Shown: positions 34,444 to 43,278, counted from the stretch's first letter. The stretch is DNA of 64,000 nucleotides from Halolamina sediminis (GCF_001282785.1 NZ_CVUA01000001.1:2728001-2792000), one strand, 5' to 3'. Numbers and translations are program-made. Notes: generated by a model not told the origin, from the letters alone.

Positions 34444-35742
34444 ATGCACGAGCCAGACGACGACACCTCGATATCGATCGACGACGACGAGCGATCCGGA
34501 ACGCTTGACCCCACCCACCAGCAAGCGACGCGTGTGTCTCGCTCTCGGCTGTTCGGTGCGCTCTGTGGCTACGCCTTCCTCGTCAACTTCGCGCGGGTGG
34601 TGATGGCGCCGCTGGTGAGCGTGTTCATCGCGACGTTCGGCGTCGGCGAGGGGACCGCCGGGCTCGTCGCCTCGGCGGCGTGGATCGGCAGCGCGCTCCC
34701 CCGGATCCCGACCGGCTACCTGCTGACGAAACTGTCGCGGCTGACCGTCGTGTTCTCGGCGGGGCTCGTGCTCGCGGTCGGCGCAAGCGTCGCTGCCGTC
34801 GCCGGAAGCGTCCCGCTGTTGATCCTCGGCTCCGGGCTGGCGGGGCTGGCCTCGGGCCTCTACTTCGTCACGGGCAACACGCTGGTCAGCGAGCTGTTTC
34901 CCGCCCGGGTGGGCCGGATGATCGGCATCCACGGCACCGCCAACCAGGTCGCCGCCGCCATCGCCGCGCCCGTGGTGACACTCGCCGTCGGTGCGACCGT
35001 CGACTGGACGCCCGTGCTGGCCGTGCTGGGGCTCCCCGTCGACGAGCCCTGGCGGCTGGTGTTCGTCGCGCTCGCGGCGGGCGGGCTGCTCACGACCGCG
35101 GCGGCGTTCGTGCTCTCCCGGGGCGTCGACCTCCCCGACGCCGGCGCCGCCGACCGCGACCTCGTCGGTGCCGTCCGGGCTGAATGGCGGACGGTGCTGC
35201 TCGGCGTCACCGTGATGGGGACGCTCGGCTTCGCGTGGCAGGGCGTGTTCAACTTCTACCAGCTGTTCATGGAGTCCCGCGGCGTCGCGCCCGGGGTGGC
35301 TCGGAACACGCTGACGCTCGTGTTCGTCGCCGGGGTCCCGGCGTTCGCCGTCAGCGGCTCGCTCGCGGATCGGCTCCCGAAAGTGCCGTACCTGCTGGGG
35401 CTGGTCACCGCCTTCGTCGTGCTGGTGTTCGCGCTCACCCTCGCGCCGGGGACGGCGTCGCTACTCGCGGTGTCGGCCCTGCTCGGGTATACGGTCCACA
35501 GTATCTACCCCGTCATCGACTCGTTCCTGCTCGGGTCGTTCCCCGACCACAACCGCGCCAGCGCCTACGCGGTGTACAGCGGCGCGATGATGCTCGCACA
35601 GGCGCCGGGGTCGTGGTTCGTCGGGACGCTCGCGGAGTCCGGCGTCGCCTACGTGACGGCGTTCCGCGGGCTGGCCGCCGTCGTCGGCGGGGTCGCCGTC
35701 CTGCTGCTGGCGCTCCAGTGGGCGGGTCGGCTGCCGAACTGA
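34444..35742 (+). CDS. MFS transporter
   Basis: A 432-residue protein with a 35-residue acidic cytoplasmic head and about 12 membrane helices. The first helix contains LCGYAFLVNFARVVMAPLVSVFI and the loop between helices 2 and 3 reads GSALPRIPTGYLLTKLSRL, the MFS GxLaDrxGrR-like position in altered form. The loop between helices 8 and 9 is GSLADRLPKVPYLLG. The substrate cannot be assigned. It is the last gene before DHQ synthase II, from which it is separated by about 58 bases; no functional link is evident. Confidence 0.88.
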   Translation: MHEPDDDTSISIDDDERSGTLDPTHQQATRVSRSRLFGALCGYAFLVNFARVVMAPLVSVFIATFGVGEGTAGLVASAAWIGSALPRIPTGYLLTKLSRLTVVFSAGLVLAVGASVAAVAGSVPLLILGSGLAGLASGLYFVTGNTLVSELFPARVGRMIGIHGTANQVAAAIAAPVVTLAVGATVDWTPVLAVLGLPVDEPWRLVFVALAAGGLLTTAAAFVLSRGVDLPDAGAADRDLVGAVRAEWRTVLLGVTVMGTLGFAWQGVFNFYQLFMESRGVAPGVARNTLTLVFVAGVPAFAVSGSLADRLPKVPYLLGLVTAFVVLVFALTLAPGTASLLAVSALLGYTVHSIYPVIDSFLLGSFPDHNRASAYAVYSGAMMLAQAPGSWFVGTLAESGVAYVTAFRGLAAVVGGVAVLLLALQWAGRLPN

Positions 35743-35800
35743 GGTCGGGCAGGCTACAGGATTCGCCACGTTCAAGCCGCCTCACGGAGAGTGTCCCGAC

Positions 35801-36982
35801 ATGACGCGTTCCGTGTGGCTGAAAGCCGACGACGCGGTCGGGGACTGGGAAGCGCGAAAGCGACGGATCACCGCCGGCCTCGAAGCCGGGGTGGACTGGG
35901 TGCTTGTCGACGAGGCCGACGTAGGGCGGGTTCGCGAGCTCGGCAGCGTCAACGTCGCCGCGTTCAAGGGCGCCGGTGACCACGAGGCGGAGATCGTCGA
36001 CGCCAGCCGCGACACCGAACCGGACATCTCCGTCGTCGGGAAGGAGGGGGAGGGCGACGGGACGGTCGACCTCCCCTCGGACTTCTCGGGTTCGGCGGAT
36101 CTGACGACGCTCCGGCGCTCGGACGACCGCGCGCAGGGCTCCTACGTCCGCGTGTTCGACGAGGACTACGAGGAGTTCGCCGAGGAGGCCGCCCGCGACG
36201 CCGAGTACACTATCGTCGCCACCGAGGACTGGGACATCATCCCGCTGGAGAACCTGATCGCCCGCGTGGGCAAAACGACGAATCTCGTCGCCGGCGTCGA
36301 CTCCGCCGACGAGGCCGCGACCGCCTTCGAGACGCTCGAGATCGGCGTCGACGACGTGCTGCTCGACACCGACGACCCCGACGTGATCCGCGAGACCGTC
36401 GAGGTCCGGGACCGCAGCGAGCGCGAGCGGCTCGACCTGCGCTACGCCGAGGTTCAGCAGGTCGAGGAGACCGGCGCCGCCGACCGCGTCTGCATCGACA
36501 CGGGCTCGCTGCTCGAGGACGACGAGGGGATGCTCGTCGGCTCGCTCTCCCGCGGCCTCTTCTTCGTCCACGGCGAGACCGCCGACTCGCCGTACGTCGC
36601 CTCCCGACCGTTCCGAGTCAACGCCGGCGCAGTCCACGCCTACGTCCGGACGCCTGAGGGCGAGACGAAGTACCTCGCCGAACTCCAGTCCGGCGACCGC
36701 GTGCAGGTCGCCGACACCGCCGGCCACACGCGCGAGGCGATCGTCGGCCGCGTGAAGATCGAGCGGCGCCCGATGTTCCGCGTGCAGGCCGAAGTCGAGA
36801 CCGAGGACGGCCCGGACGTGGTCGAGACGCTGCTGCAGAACGCCGAGACGGTGAAAGTCGCGACGAAGGAGGGCCGGAAGGCGGTGACGGATCTGGCAGC
36901 CGGCGACGAGGTGCTGCTGTACTACGAGGCGGGCGGGCGCCACTTCGGCGAGAAGATCGAGGAGAGCATCATCGAGAAGTAG
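35801..36982 (+). CDS. aroB': 3-dehydroquinate synthase II
   Basis: A 393-residue archaeal DHQ synthase II, unrelated to bacterial AroB. It opens MTRSVWLKADDAVGDWEARKRR and has conserved blocks RVGKTTNLVAG, VGSLSRGLFFVHGE, FRVNAGAVHAYV and the C-terminal DEVLLYYEAGGRHFGEKIEE. With NAD it deaminates and cyclises 2-amino-3,7-dideoxy-D-threo-hept-6-ulosonate to 3-dehydroquinate. Its partner enzyme ADH synthase starts at 63684 and its successor 3-dehydroquinase is at 26565-27284, so the same window holds all three early steps. Confidence 0.95.
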   Translation: MTRSVWLKADDAVGDWEARKRRITAGLEAGVDWVLVDEADVGRVRELGSVNVAAFKGAGDHEAEIVDASRDTEPDISVVGKEGEGDGTVDLPSDFSGSADLTTLRRSDDRAQGSYVRVFDEDYEEFAEEAARDAEYTIVATEDWDIIPLENLIARVGKTTNLVAGVDSADEAATAFETLEIGVDDVLLDTDDPDVIRETVEVRDRSERERLDLRYAEVQQVEETGAADRVCIDTGSLLEDDEGMLVGSLSRGLFFVHGETADSPYVASRPFRVNAGAVHAYVRTPEGETKYLAELQSGDRVQVADTAGHTREAIVGRVKIERRPMFRVQAEVETEDGPDVVETLLQNAETVKVATKEGRKAVTDLAAGDEVLLYYEAGGRHFGEKIEESIIEK

Positions 36983-37088
36983 GTTCGGTTGTCGGATCTT
37001 TTCGGTCAGGTTGGTCCGAGGTGGTCGGAGGTGTCGGGATCATTGACTGCGGAGGCAGCGACTCGCCCAGCAACGGCAACTTGATCGT
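36983..37088. other. Spacer between DHQ synthase II and element B1
   Basis: No gene or clear promoter seen. The part next to B1 contains GATCGT, which also precedes element B2 at 52504-52509, so the true element boundary may be slightly further out than the inverted repeat. Confidence 0.5.
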
Positions 37089-37506
37089 TGACCACTTGTG
37101 ACCGCACCGCCCAGTACAGTCCTCGAACCTCCCCAACCGACTCGTTCCTTCGCTATCGCTCAGTCACTCGTCCCTCGCGCTGACACGCGGCACGAGGCTG
37201 CGTGCGCTTCGCGCCGACAGCGACCGCGGTGCGGTAGCGGTGGACGCCTCGCGTCGGCGACCTGTCGCCGTCACCAGAACGCGAAGCGTTCTGGTTGGCA
37301 GACGAGAATCTGCGATTCTCGTCGACGGCGCGGGGGGAGGGGTAGGGACTCGGCGCTGCGCCGTTCACGGGAGCGAAGCTCCCGTTAGCCATCGAGGGAC
37401 TCCGTCCCTCGGGCACCCGGAAGCCGTCGGCTTCCGGTGACAATCAGAAATCTCCGGTTTCTGATGACGGCCCTCGTGTCCGGCGCACTGCGGTCACAAG
37501 TGGTCA
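37089..37506. repeat. Repeat element B1: 418-bp non-coding element with 18-bp terminal inverted repeats
   Basis: TGACCACTTGTGACCGCA at 37089-37106 is the exact reverse complement of 37489-37506. Inside are several hairpins, for example AGAACGCGAAGCGTTCT at about 37267-37283, GAGAATCTGCGATTCTC at about 37305-37321 and AGAAATCTCCGGTTTCT at 37446-37462. A core of CCTCCCCAACCGACTCGTTC type starts near 37131. The core matches the reverse complement of part of element A1. No coding potential was seen. A related copy is B2 at 52509-52755. Confidence 0.75.
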
Positions 37507-37571
37507 TGGGAACTCCGCGGTGCCGTTCGTGGTCGCTGTACGAAGCGCTACGTCTCACGCAGGAGTACGGG

Positions 37572-37598
37572 AGAAACGCCAGGACTGGGATTTGAACC
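37572..37598. repeat. Duplicated 3' end of tRNA-Ser (27-bp direct repeat, possible attachment-site scar)
   Basis: These 27 bases are identical to 37709-37735, which covers the 3' end and T-arm of tRNA-Ser on the minus strand. The two copies are 137 bp apart. The DNA between them includes a second T-arm-like GGGGTTCAAATCC at about 37647-37659 on the plus strand and a hairpin around 37671-37708. Such 3'-end duplications are what integrases leave when an element inserts at and is lost from a tRNA gene. No integrase remains nearby. Confidence 0.65.
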
Positions 37599-37713
37599 GG
37601 AATCAGACGGTCGACCTCGCGCTGCTCGGTCGCTGCGACTGATAGGGGTTCAAATCCGACAGCGGTTCGTCGACGCCAGCGCTCGCTCCGCTCGCGGTTG
37701 GCGTCGACAGAAA

Positions 37714-37795
37714 CGCCAGGACTGGGATTTGAACCCAGAATCCCATAAGGGAACACGCTTTCCAGGCGTGCGCCTTACCGTTCGGCCATCCTGGC
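37714..37795 (-). tRNA. tRNA-Ser (anticodon GGA)
   Basis: The complement of 37714-37795 folds as a class II tRNA. The acceptor stem GCCAGGA pairs with TCCTGGC and is followed by discriminator G. The D-arm region is TGGCCGAACGGTAAGGC, and the anticodon stem CACGC/GCGTG has loop CTGGAAA. The long variable arm (TTCCCTTATGGGA) is typical of serine, and the T-arm is CTGGGTTCAAATCCCAG. Anticodon GGA reads UCC and UCU. The 3' CCA is not encoded. Its 3' half is duplicated at 37572-37598. Confidence 0.95.
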
Positions 37796-37822
37796 TCGGT
37801 CGAATCTACCGCCCTGTGTGGG

Positions 37823-38029
37823 TTAAGTCCTTCCTTTCGTCCGCAGGCGGTGCTCCGTCGCGTACGCCACGCCGGCGGTCAGCAGTCCGACGCCGACCGC
37901 GACGGCACCGATCGCCGGGATCGACACCGGCACCGGAGCGACGAGCAGTTGGTACCCCTGCACCGCCGCGAGGAAGGCCAGCAGGCCCACCGCCCCCCAC
38001 AGCAGCGCCGACTTCGTTCGCGGGGTCAC
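37823..38029 (-). CDS. Small two-helix membrane protein
   Basis: A 68-residue protein with two hydrophobic helices (ALLWGAVGLLAFLAAVQGYQLL and IPAIGAVAVGVGLLTAGVAYA) and a basic C-terminus (HRLRTKGRT). It starts with GTG at 38029, one base after the RidA stop, so it is probably coupled to ridA. I recall similar two-helix proteins next to haloarchaeal ridA but no function. Confidence 0.7.
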   Translation of the reverse strand: MTPRTKSALLWGAVGLLAFLAAVQGYQLLVAPVPVSIPAIGAVAVGVGLLTAGVAYATEHRLRTKGRT

Positions 38030-38030
38030 C

Positions 38031-38411
38031 TCACTCGACGCTGACGACGGCCTCGATCTCGACGCCGACGCCCTTGGGGAGCGCGCCGGCCTGCACGGCG
38101 CTGCGGGCCGGCGGCTCGGCGTCGAAGAAGCTCGCGTACGTCTCGTTCATCTCCTCGAAGTCGTCGATGTCGGCCAGAAACACCGTCGTCTTGAGCACGT
38201 CGTCCATCGACGCGCCGGCCTCCTCGACGATCGCCTCGAGGTTCGAGAGCGACTGCTCGGCCTGGGTCGCGATGTCCTCGTCGTCCAGCAGTTCGCCCTC
38301 GGGCGTCATCGGGATCTGGCCCGCGGTGAACAGGATCTCGCCGTTAGTCGTCGCCTGACTGTACGCGCCCACCGCTTCGGGGGCGTCGTCGGTGTGGATA
38401 GTCTCTTTCAC
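38031..38411 (-). CDS. RidA/YjgF family enamine/imine deaminase
   Basis: A 126-residue protein with the family landmarks AVGAYSQATTNGEILFTAGQIP, the loop QAEQSLSNLEAIVEEAGASM and the C-terminal PARSAVQAGALPKGVGVEIEAV with the conserved arginine that binds the carboxylate. RidA hydrolyses reactive 2-aminoacrylate and other imines made by PLP enzymes such as threonine deaminase, whose gene (39922-41133) is close by on the same strand. The small membrane protein gene follows immediately. Confidence 0.93.
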   Translation of the reverse strand: MKETIHTDDAPEAVGAYSQATTNGEILFTAGQIPMTPEGELLDDEDIATQAEQSLSNLEAIVEEAGASMDDVLKTTVFLADIDDFEEMNETYASFFDAEPPARSAVQAGALPKGVGVEIEAVVSVE

Positions 38412-38450
38412 ACCCGTTGCTCCGGTGTGACGACCCTTAATTCCTCTCGA

Positions 38451-38960
38451 CTACGACCCGAGTAGCTTTCGGAGCGAACGCACCGTCCGGTAGCCGTCGC
38501 TTGGGCGCCCGGCGTAGGCGCTGCTCCACCAGTCAGGGTAGCGGACCGGCACGGCAGTGACCACGAACTGCCAACCGGCCCCGAGCGCGACGCCGGTAAC
38601 GAGGAGCTCCGAGACGGGACTAACGTCGACCGACCGGAGCGTCACAAGCGCCACGAGACAGACAGACAGGGAGGTCAACGGTCCGGTGAAGGAGCAGAGG
38701 GTACGCTGCCGGAGTGTCATCTCCCCAGCGGCGCGGTAGAAGCCGACCCAACCACTGAGCGCCGACACACCGATCGTGAGTCGACCGACAGTCCACTCGC
38801 GGTCGGCCTCCGTGCCGAGTACAATCCCGACCGACCCGTCAGTAACCGCCAGCGCGACCGCCGCGTGGCCGAGTTCGTGGACTGCGACCAGCGCCGGAAG
38901 CACCCCGACGTAGAGGAGTACACAGAGCACGACGACGGCAGGGGTCGAAACCGAATCCAT
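38451..38960 (-). CDS. M50-like membrane metalloprotease homologue
   Basis: A 169-residue membrane protein. The first helix carries HELGH at residues 28-32 (LVAVHELGHAAVALAV), the zinc motif of site-2-protease-like M50 peptidases. Two to three further helices follow (LCSFTGPLTSLSVCLVALVTL and LLVTGVALGAGWQFVVTAVPV). The second M50 motif (NxxPxxxxDG) is not obvious, although FTGPLTSL occupies a similar position to the NxxGP-type helix of some M50 members. Either a minimal protease or a non-catalytic relative. It is divergent from the gene at 39047. Confidence 0.7.
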   Translation of the reverse strand: MDSVSTPAVVVLCVLLYVGVLPALVAVHELGHAAVALAVTDGSVGIVLGTEADREWTVGRLTIGVSALSGWVGFYRAAGEMTLRQRTLCSFTGPLTSLSVCLVALVTLRSVDVSPVSELLVTGVALGAGWQFVVTAVPVRYPDWWSSAYAGRPSDGYRTVRSLRKLLGS

Positions 38961-39046
38961 CGGGCGGGAGCAGACACAGCACGGGCAAATAGCTGTCGGC
39001 GCGCCGCGACCGACGTTTCAAGTACGATAGCGCGCCAACGACGGCC

Positions 39047-39925
39047 GTGAACCGAACGGTCGCCGGCGCCCTCCGTACAGCGGCGCTCGCCGTCGTCGCC
39101 CTCCTCGCGTTCGCACTCCGGCGCGCCCGGAAGCGCGCTCGCGAGGTCCCGCTCTCGCCGATCACCGCCGGCTGGTACGTCGGGTCGGGGTTCGTCGAAC
39201 GCGAGGGACTGACGACGGGCGAGGAGCCCGCCGGCGAGGTCGCCGACGTAGCCCATTTCGCCGGCGAGGCGTTCGATCCCGACCGACTCCACCCTGAAGT
39301 GCGTCGGTTCTACGAACGCACCGCGGCGTCCGAGATGCGCTACCGGGCGAACTGGCACCGGCCGTTCCGGACCGGCGCCGCCGTCGCGAGCCGGCTCACG
39401 AGCCGGATCGAGCAGCTCAACCTGCCGGGGCCGGGCGACCAGTCGTGGCACCGGCTGGAGAGCCGGTTTCTCGACGTCCGGGAGCCCGGCTCGGTCGCGA
39501 TCGACGACGACCCCGCCGAGCCCGCCCGCGAGGACGTGCGAGCGTGGATCCGCACCGATCCCGAGACCGACGAGGCGGTGTTCGTCGCCCTCTACGCCAC
39601 CCATCACCGCGACGGCGACGGCTTCGCGAACATCTCCGTGCCGGTGCCGGACGGCGGCGTCGACACCGTGTTGCGCCCGGAGAACCTGCCCGTCGAGGGA
39701 GTCGACGGCGGCACCGGCATCCGCCTCACCACCGAGGTAGCCGGCGATCCGGGGCTGTTCCTCCGGACGCCCGCGGGCCCGTTTGCAGTGCCGGGCGGCC
39801 AGCGCTTCGACGTGTGGCCCGTGGACAGCGAGACCGAGGGCGAGCCACGGCTCCGCGCGACCCACGAGATGTGGCTACTCGGACAGCCGTTTCTCACCGT
39901 CGAGTACGAGATCGAGCGCGCCTAG
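39047..39925 (+). CDS. Haloarchaeal conserved protein with N-terminal membrane helix
   Basis: A 292-residue protein I do not recognise. One N-terminal helix (ALRTAALAVVALLAFALRRARKR) is followed by a soluble, probably cytoplasmic or external mixed domain with WYVGSGFVEREG, DPDRLHPEVRRFYERTA, RYRANWHRPFRTGA and a C-terminal beta-rich part ending LLGQPFLTVEYEIERA. The helix has positive residues after it, so the large domain is probably cytoplasmic. The last four bases overlap the convergent threonine deaminase gene. No motif indicates a reaction. Confidence 0.75.
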   Translation: MNRTVAGALRTAALAVVALLAFALRRARKRAREVPLSPITAGWYVGSGFVEREGLTTGEEPAGEVADVAHFAGEAFDPDRLHPEVRRFYERTAASEMRYRANWHRPFRTGAAVASRLTSRIEQLNLPGPGDQSWHRLESRFLDVREPGSVAIDDDPAEPAREDVRAWIRTDPETDEAVFVALYATHHRDGDGFANISVPVPDGGVDTVLRPENLPVEGVDGGTGIRLTTEVAGDPGLFLRTPAGPFAVPGGQRFDVWPVDSETEGEPRLRATHEMWLLGQPFLTVEYEIERA

Positions 39926-41133
39926 ACCAGCCTCTCGGTCTCGTAGCCGTGGGCTTCGATCGCGGCGAGCAGTTCGTCGACGTGGTCGTGGCCGTGGGTC
40001 TCCAGATCCAGCACCACCTCCGCGGCGTTCATCGCCACGTCGCGGGAGGTGCGGTCGTGCTGGATGCCGTAGATGTTCGCGTTGTGGTCGGCGATGATCT
40101 CCACCAGGCGTTCCAGCGACCCGGGGTTGTCCTTGAGTTCGGTCCGGACCTTCACGTACCGCCCCATCTGGACCAGCCCCCGGACGACGACCGTCGTGAG
40201 GTCGTTGAGGTCGATGTTGCCGCCACAGAGCGCCGGGACGATCGTCTCCTCGTCGTCGTACGCGAACGCCTCGCTCAGCACCGCCGCCAGCGCCACCGCG
40301 CCGGCGCCCTCGACCAGCGTCTTCGAGCGTTCGAGCAGGTACGTCAGTGCCAGCGCGATCTCGTTGTCGGAGACGGTCACCACCTCGTCGACGCGCTCCT
40401 GAATGATCTCCCACGGCTTCTGGCCGACCGACCGGGTGGCGATCCCGTCGGCGATCGTGTCGACGGCGTCGAGTTCGTGTCGCGTCCCTTTCTCCAGCGA
40501 TCGGGCGACGCTCGAAGCGCCCTCGGCCTGTACACCGATCACGCGCACGTCGTCGAGCGTAGCCTTCAGCGCCGTCGCGACCCCGGAGATGAGTCCGCCG
40601 CCGCCGATGGGGACGACCACGGTGTCGGCGTCGGGACACTGCTCGGCGATCTCGAGGCCGAGCGTCCCCTGGCCGGCCATCACGTACTCGTCGTCGAACG
40701 CGTGGACGTACGTCCGGTCCTCGAGCGCCTCGATCTCGTGGGCGCGGTCCTGTGCGTCGTTGTAGTCGGCGCCGAAGAGGATCACCTCCCCGCCGTAGCT
40801 TTCGGTGGCGTCGACTTTCGCGATCGGCGCGTGCTCGGGCATCACGATCTTGGCGTCGACGCCCGCCCGGGTCGCCGCGAGAGCGACGCCCTGTGCGTGG
40901 TTGCCGGCGCTGGCGGTGATCACGCCGGCGGCCTTCTCCGCCTCCGAGAGGGTGGCGATCCGGTTGGCCGCGCCACGGATCTTGAACGAGCCGGTGCGTT
41001 GGAAGTTCTCGAGCTTCGGGCGCACGTCCGCGCCGGTCATCCGGGAGAAGCTGTGGGAGTACTCGAGCGGCGTCGTCCGTGCGACCTCGTCGACGCGGTC
41101 GCGTGCCGCCTCGATATCGGCGAGCGAGAGCAT
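39922..41133 (-). CDS. ilvA: Threonine ammonia-lyase (threonine deaminase)
   Basis: A 403-residue PLP enzyme. The PLP lysine is in GSFKIRGAANRIA near residue 56, the phosphate loop in SAGNHAQGVA and the glycine loop in VVPIGGGGLISGVATAL. It ends with an ACT domain (residues about 330-400, VRTELKDNPGSLERLVEIIADHNANIYGI). It converts threonine to 2-oxobutanoate for isoleucine synthesis or threonine breakdown. The ACT domain suggests allosteric control by an amino acid. The start is the ATG at 41133. Confidence 0.93.
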   Translation of the reverse strand: MLSLADIEAARDRVDEVARTTPLEYSHSFSRMTGADVRPKLENFQRTGSFKIRGAANRIATLSEAEKAAGVITASAGNHAQGVALAATRAGVDAKIVMPEHAPIAKVDATESYGGEVILFGADYNDAQDRAHEIEALEDRTYVHAFDDEYVMAGQGTLGLEIAEQCPDADTVVVPIGGGGLISGVATALKATLDDVRVIGVQAEGASSVARSLEKGTRHELDAVDTIADGIATRSVGQKPWEIIQERVDEVVTVSDNEIALALTYLLERSKTLVEGAGAVALAAVLSEAFAYDDEETIVPALCGGNIDLNDLTTVVVRGLVQMGRYVKVRTELKDNPGSLERLVEIIADHNANIYGIQHDRTSRDVAMNAAEVVLDLETHGHDHVDELLAAIEAHGYETERLV

Positions 41134-41303
41134 ACCCTCGACAGTCCCACGGCTGGCGCTAAGGCGTTTCGATGCTGAAAGGGAAAGGGGGGAAACGCAC
41201 GCGTCACCTGCGTGCACTCACTCCTTGGATAGCCCCCGGCATAAGCCTACCCCGACCGCGGTGAAAGTGAAACCGGGCGCCGTGTGTCGATCGACGACGA
41301 GCG

Positions 41304-41741
41304 TCACTGCGGTCGAACGTGTACGTCGTGTCGACGAACGTACTCGCGAACGCGGTCGGCGAACGCTCCGTGCTCGTCAGTCTCAGGCCACGTCACTTCG
41401 TCGTCGACGCCGAGTCGCTCGGGGTCGCCGACGTACACCGCCGCTGTCTCAGTCAGTCCAGACTCCCCGGTCGAATCGACCGCCGACGAGTCGGCCCGCT
41501 CGACCGGGACGGATACCCGGACGTAGAGCCCGTCATCGACGCCCTCGTAGGCGTCGAGGGCGTCGATGTCGTCGGTCCGGAGCAGTCGCCCGCCGGTCTC
41601 GCCGCCGGGGGCGAGCGTGGGGTACTCGCCCTGCACGGGGTGGAGCCCCGACAGCACCGCCGAGCCGATGAAGGCGTAGGCGTCGACGGCCGACGCGACT
41701 CGCTCGGGCTCGGTCAGGGTGCCGTAGACGAACACGTCCAT
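41304..41741 (-). CDS. Gamma-glutamylcyclotransferase-like (AIG2/GGCT) protein
   Basis: A 145-residue protein starting MDVFVYGTLTEPERVASAV, the YGTL substrate-binding motif of the GGCT fold. The catalytic glutamate position is in ALDAYEGVDDGLYVRVSV. Family members release 5-oxoproline from gamma-glutamyl compounds. Haloarchaea use gamma-glutamylcysteine as a major thiol, which makes that a plausible substrate, but this is inference. Confidence 0.88.
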   Translation of the reverse strand: MDVFVYGTLTEPERVASAVDAYAFIGSAVLSGLHPVQGEYPTLAPGGETGGRLLRTDDIDALDAYEGVDDGLYVRVSVPVERADSSAVDSTGESGLTETAAVYVGDPERLGVDDEVTWPETDEHGAFADRVREYVRRHDVHVRPQ

Positions 41742-41794
41742 ACCGATCGTTCGGCGCGCTCGCTTAAGAAGGAAGGGCCGGATCGTGATTTCGG

Positions 41795-41948
41795 GAAGCG
41801 GTCGGCGCGAAACGGGCGCGACCTTGTGTCGCGCCTCAGCGCGAGGGACGAGTGAGCGACCGACGGGAGCGAACGAGTCGGCTGGGGAGGAGTGTGGACT
41901 GTGCGGGTGGGACTGAAAGGGGCAGGGGCTTTCACGGAGTTGCTGACC
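41795..41948. repeat. Repeat element A2: truncated copy of the A family
   Basis: The right terminal repeat (CAGGGGCTTTCACGGAGTTG and six more bases, 41923-41948) matches that of A1 with one mismatch. The core GCCTCAGCGCGAGGGACGAG at about 41833-41852 and the CGAACGAGTCGGCTGGGGAG stretch are nearly identical to A1. The left terminal repeat is absent, so this is a half copy. It ends 85 bases upstream of the trm1 start and could influence that promoter. Confidence 0.7.
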
Positions 41949-42033
41949 ACTACACCGAGAGAACACACGAAACAAACCCCGAAACCGAATCCCGAACACA
42001 ATCGCTTTCCCCACACCACGACCACCAACGACC

Positions 42034-43275
42034 ATGCGCGTCAGCGAGGGCGACGTCGACGTCGAGGCGCCCGACCCGCGGGACGGCAGCAGCGAGGGCG
42101 CCGGCGACGACGTGTTCTTCAACCCCGAGATGGAGCTGAACCGCGACCTCACCGTCGCGGTCCTGCGAGCCTACGCCGAGCGAACGGAGGCCGGCGCGGC
42201 GAACGTCAGCCGCGACGGGACAGAGGCCGGCGCGGCGAACGTCAGCCGCGACGGGACCGAGGCCGGCGCGGCGAACGTCGAGCAGTCCCACTCCGACGAA
42301 CGGACGCTCTCCTACCTCGACGCCATGACCGCCACCGGCGTCCGCGCCGCCCGCGCGGCCGAGGCGGGATACGACGTGACCGCCGCCGACGTGGACCCCG
42401 ACGCCGTCGAACTCGCCCGCGAGAACCTCGCGCTCAACGACCTCCCCGGCGAGGCCGTCGAGTCCGACGCCAACGTCCTCATGCACTCCGAGCGGTTCGA
42501 CGTGGTCGACCTCGACCCGTTCGGCACGCCGATGCCGTTCGTCGACGCCGCGGTCGCCGGCACGCGGAAGCTACTCTGCGTGACCGCGACCGATACCGCG
42601 CCGCTGTGTGGCGCCCACTTCGACTCCGGCGTCCGGAAGTACGACACCGTCCCGCGGAACACCGACTTCCACCGGGAGATGGGGCTGCGCGTCCTGATCG
42701 GCGCGCTGGCCCGCGTCGCGGCCCGCCGGGACGTCGCGGTCGAACCGATCGTCTCCCACGCCACCCGCCACTACGCCCGGACGTACCTCGATCTCACCCA
42801 CAAGGCCACCGCCGCGGACGAGGCGCTGCAGTGGCTCGGCTTCGTCTACCACTGCGAGGACTGCCTCTACCGCGAACACGAGTTCGGCCGGATCGCCCAC
42901 CCGCCCGAAGATTGCCCGAACTGCGGCTCCGCGCGCTGCTCGTCCGCGGGCCCGATCTGGCTCGGCCCGATCGCCGACGGCGAGTTCGTCGACGGCGTCG
43001 CCGACGAGGTGACGCCGAACATGGGCGAGTGGAAGCGCGTCAGTCGGCTGCTCGACACGCTCGGCGCGGAGCTCGACACGCCGACGCACTACGATCAGCA
43101 CCGCCTCTGCAAGCAGTGGGGCGCGCCGGCGAACAAGCTGGAGACGTTCCTCGACGACCTCCGCGACGCGGGCTACGACGCCAGTCCGGCCCACTACGGC
43201 GGGACCTGCTTCAAGACCGACGCCGACGTCGAAGAGATTCGCGAGGCTGCGGAACCGACGCTGGATACCGAGTAG
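42034..43275 (+). CDS. trm1: tRNA (guanine-26-N2)-dimethyltransferase
   Basis: A 413-residue protein. The N-terminal [24 protein letters not shown]-binding [17 protein letters not shown] and [14 protein letters not shown] regions precede the catalytic region [15 protein letters not shown]. The C-terminal zinc region has two pairs (CEDC and CPNC). It makes m2,2-G26 in tRNA. An unusual low-complexity insert of a 12-residue unit ([12 protein letters not shown]) repeated 2.7 times occupies residues about 51-82, between the N-terminal segment and the SAM-binding fold. The rest of the protein is intact, so it is probably functional. Confidence 0.92.
   Translation: MRVSEGDVDVEAPDPRDGSSEGAGDDVFFNPEMELNRDLTVAVLRAYAERTEAGAANVSRDGTEAGAANVSRDGTEAGAANVEQSHSDERTLSYLDAMTATGVRAARAAEAGYDVTAADVDPDAVELARENLALNDLPGEAVESDANVLMHSERFDVVDLDPFGTPMPFVDAAVAGTRKLLCVTATDTAPLCGAHFDSGVRKYDTVPRNTDFHREMGLRVLIGALARVAARRDVAVEPIVSHATRHYARTYLDLTHKATAADEALQWLGFVYHCEDCLYREHEFGRIAHPPEDCPNCGSARCSSAGPIWLGPIADGEFVDGVADEVTPNMGEWKRVSRLLDTLGAELDTPTHYDQHRLCKQWGAPANKLETFLDDLRDAGYDASPAHYGGTCFKTDADVEEIREAAEPTLDTE
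42184..42279 (+). repeat. 36-bp in-frame tandem repeat inside trm1 (about 2.7 copies)
   Basis: The unit ACGGAGGCCGGCGCGGCGAA and 16 following bases repeats with a period of exactly 36 bases (units begin at 42184, 42220, 42256). It differs by only one base at the unit junction (ACG/ACA/ACC, synonymous Thr codons). Period divisible by three keeps the frame. The near-identity suggests a recent expansion. Confidence 0.9.
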
Positions 43276-43278
43276 CGC

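Noticed and set aside
37619-37680. A second tRNA on the plus strand near GGGGTTCAAATCC
   Set aside because: Only a T-arm-like piece can be seen; no acceptor, D-arm or anticodon stem can be formed around it.
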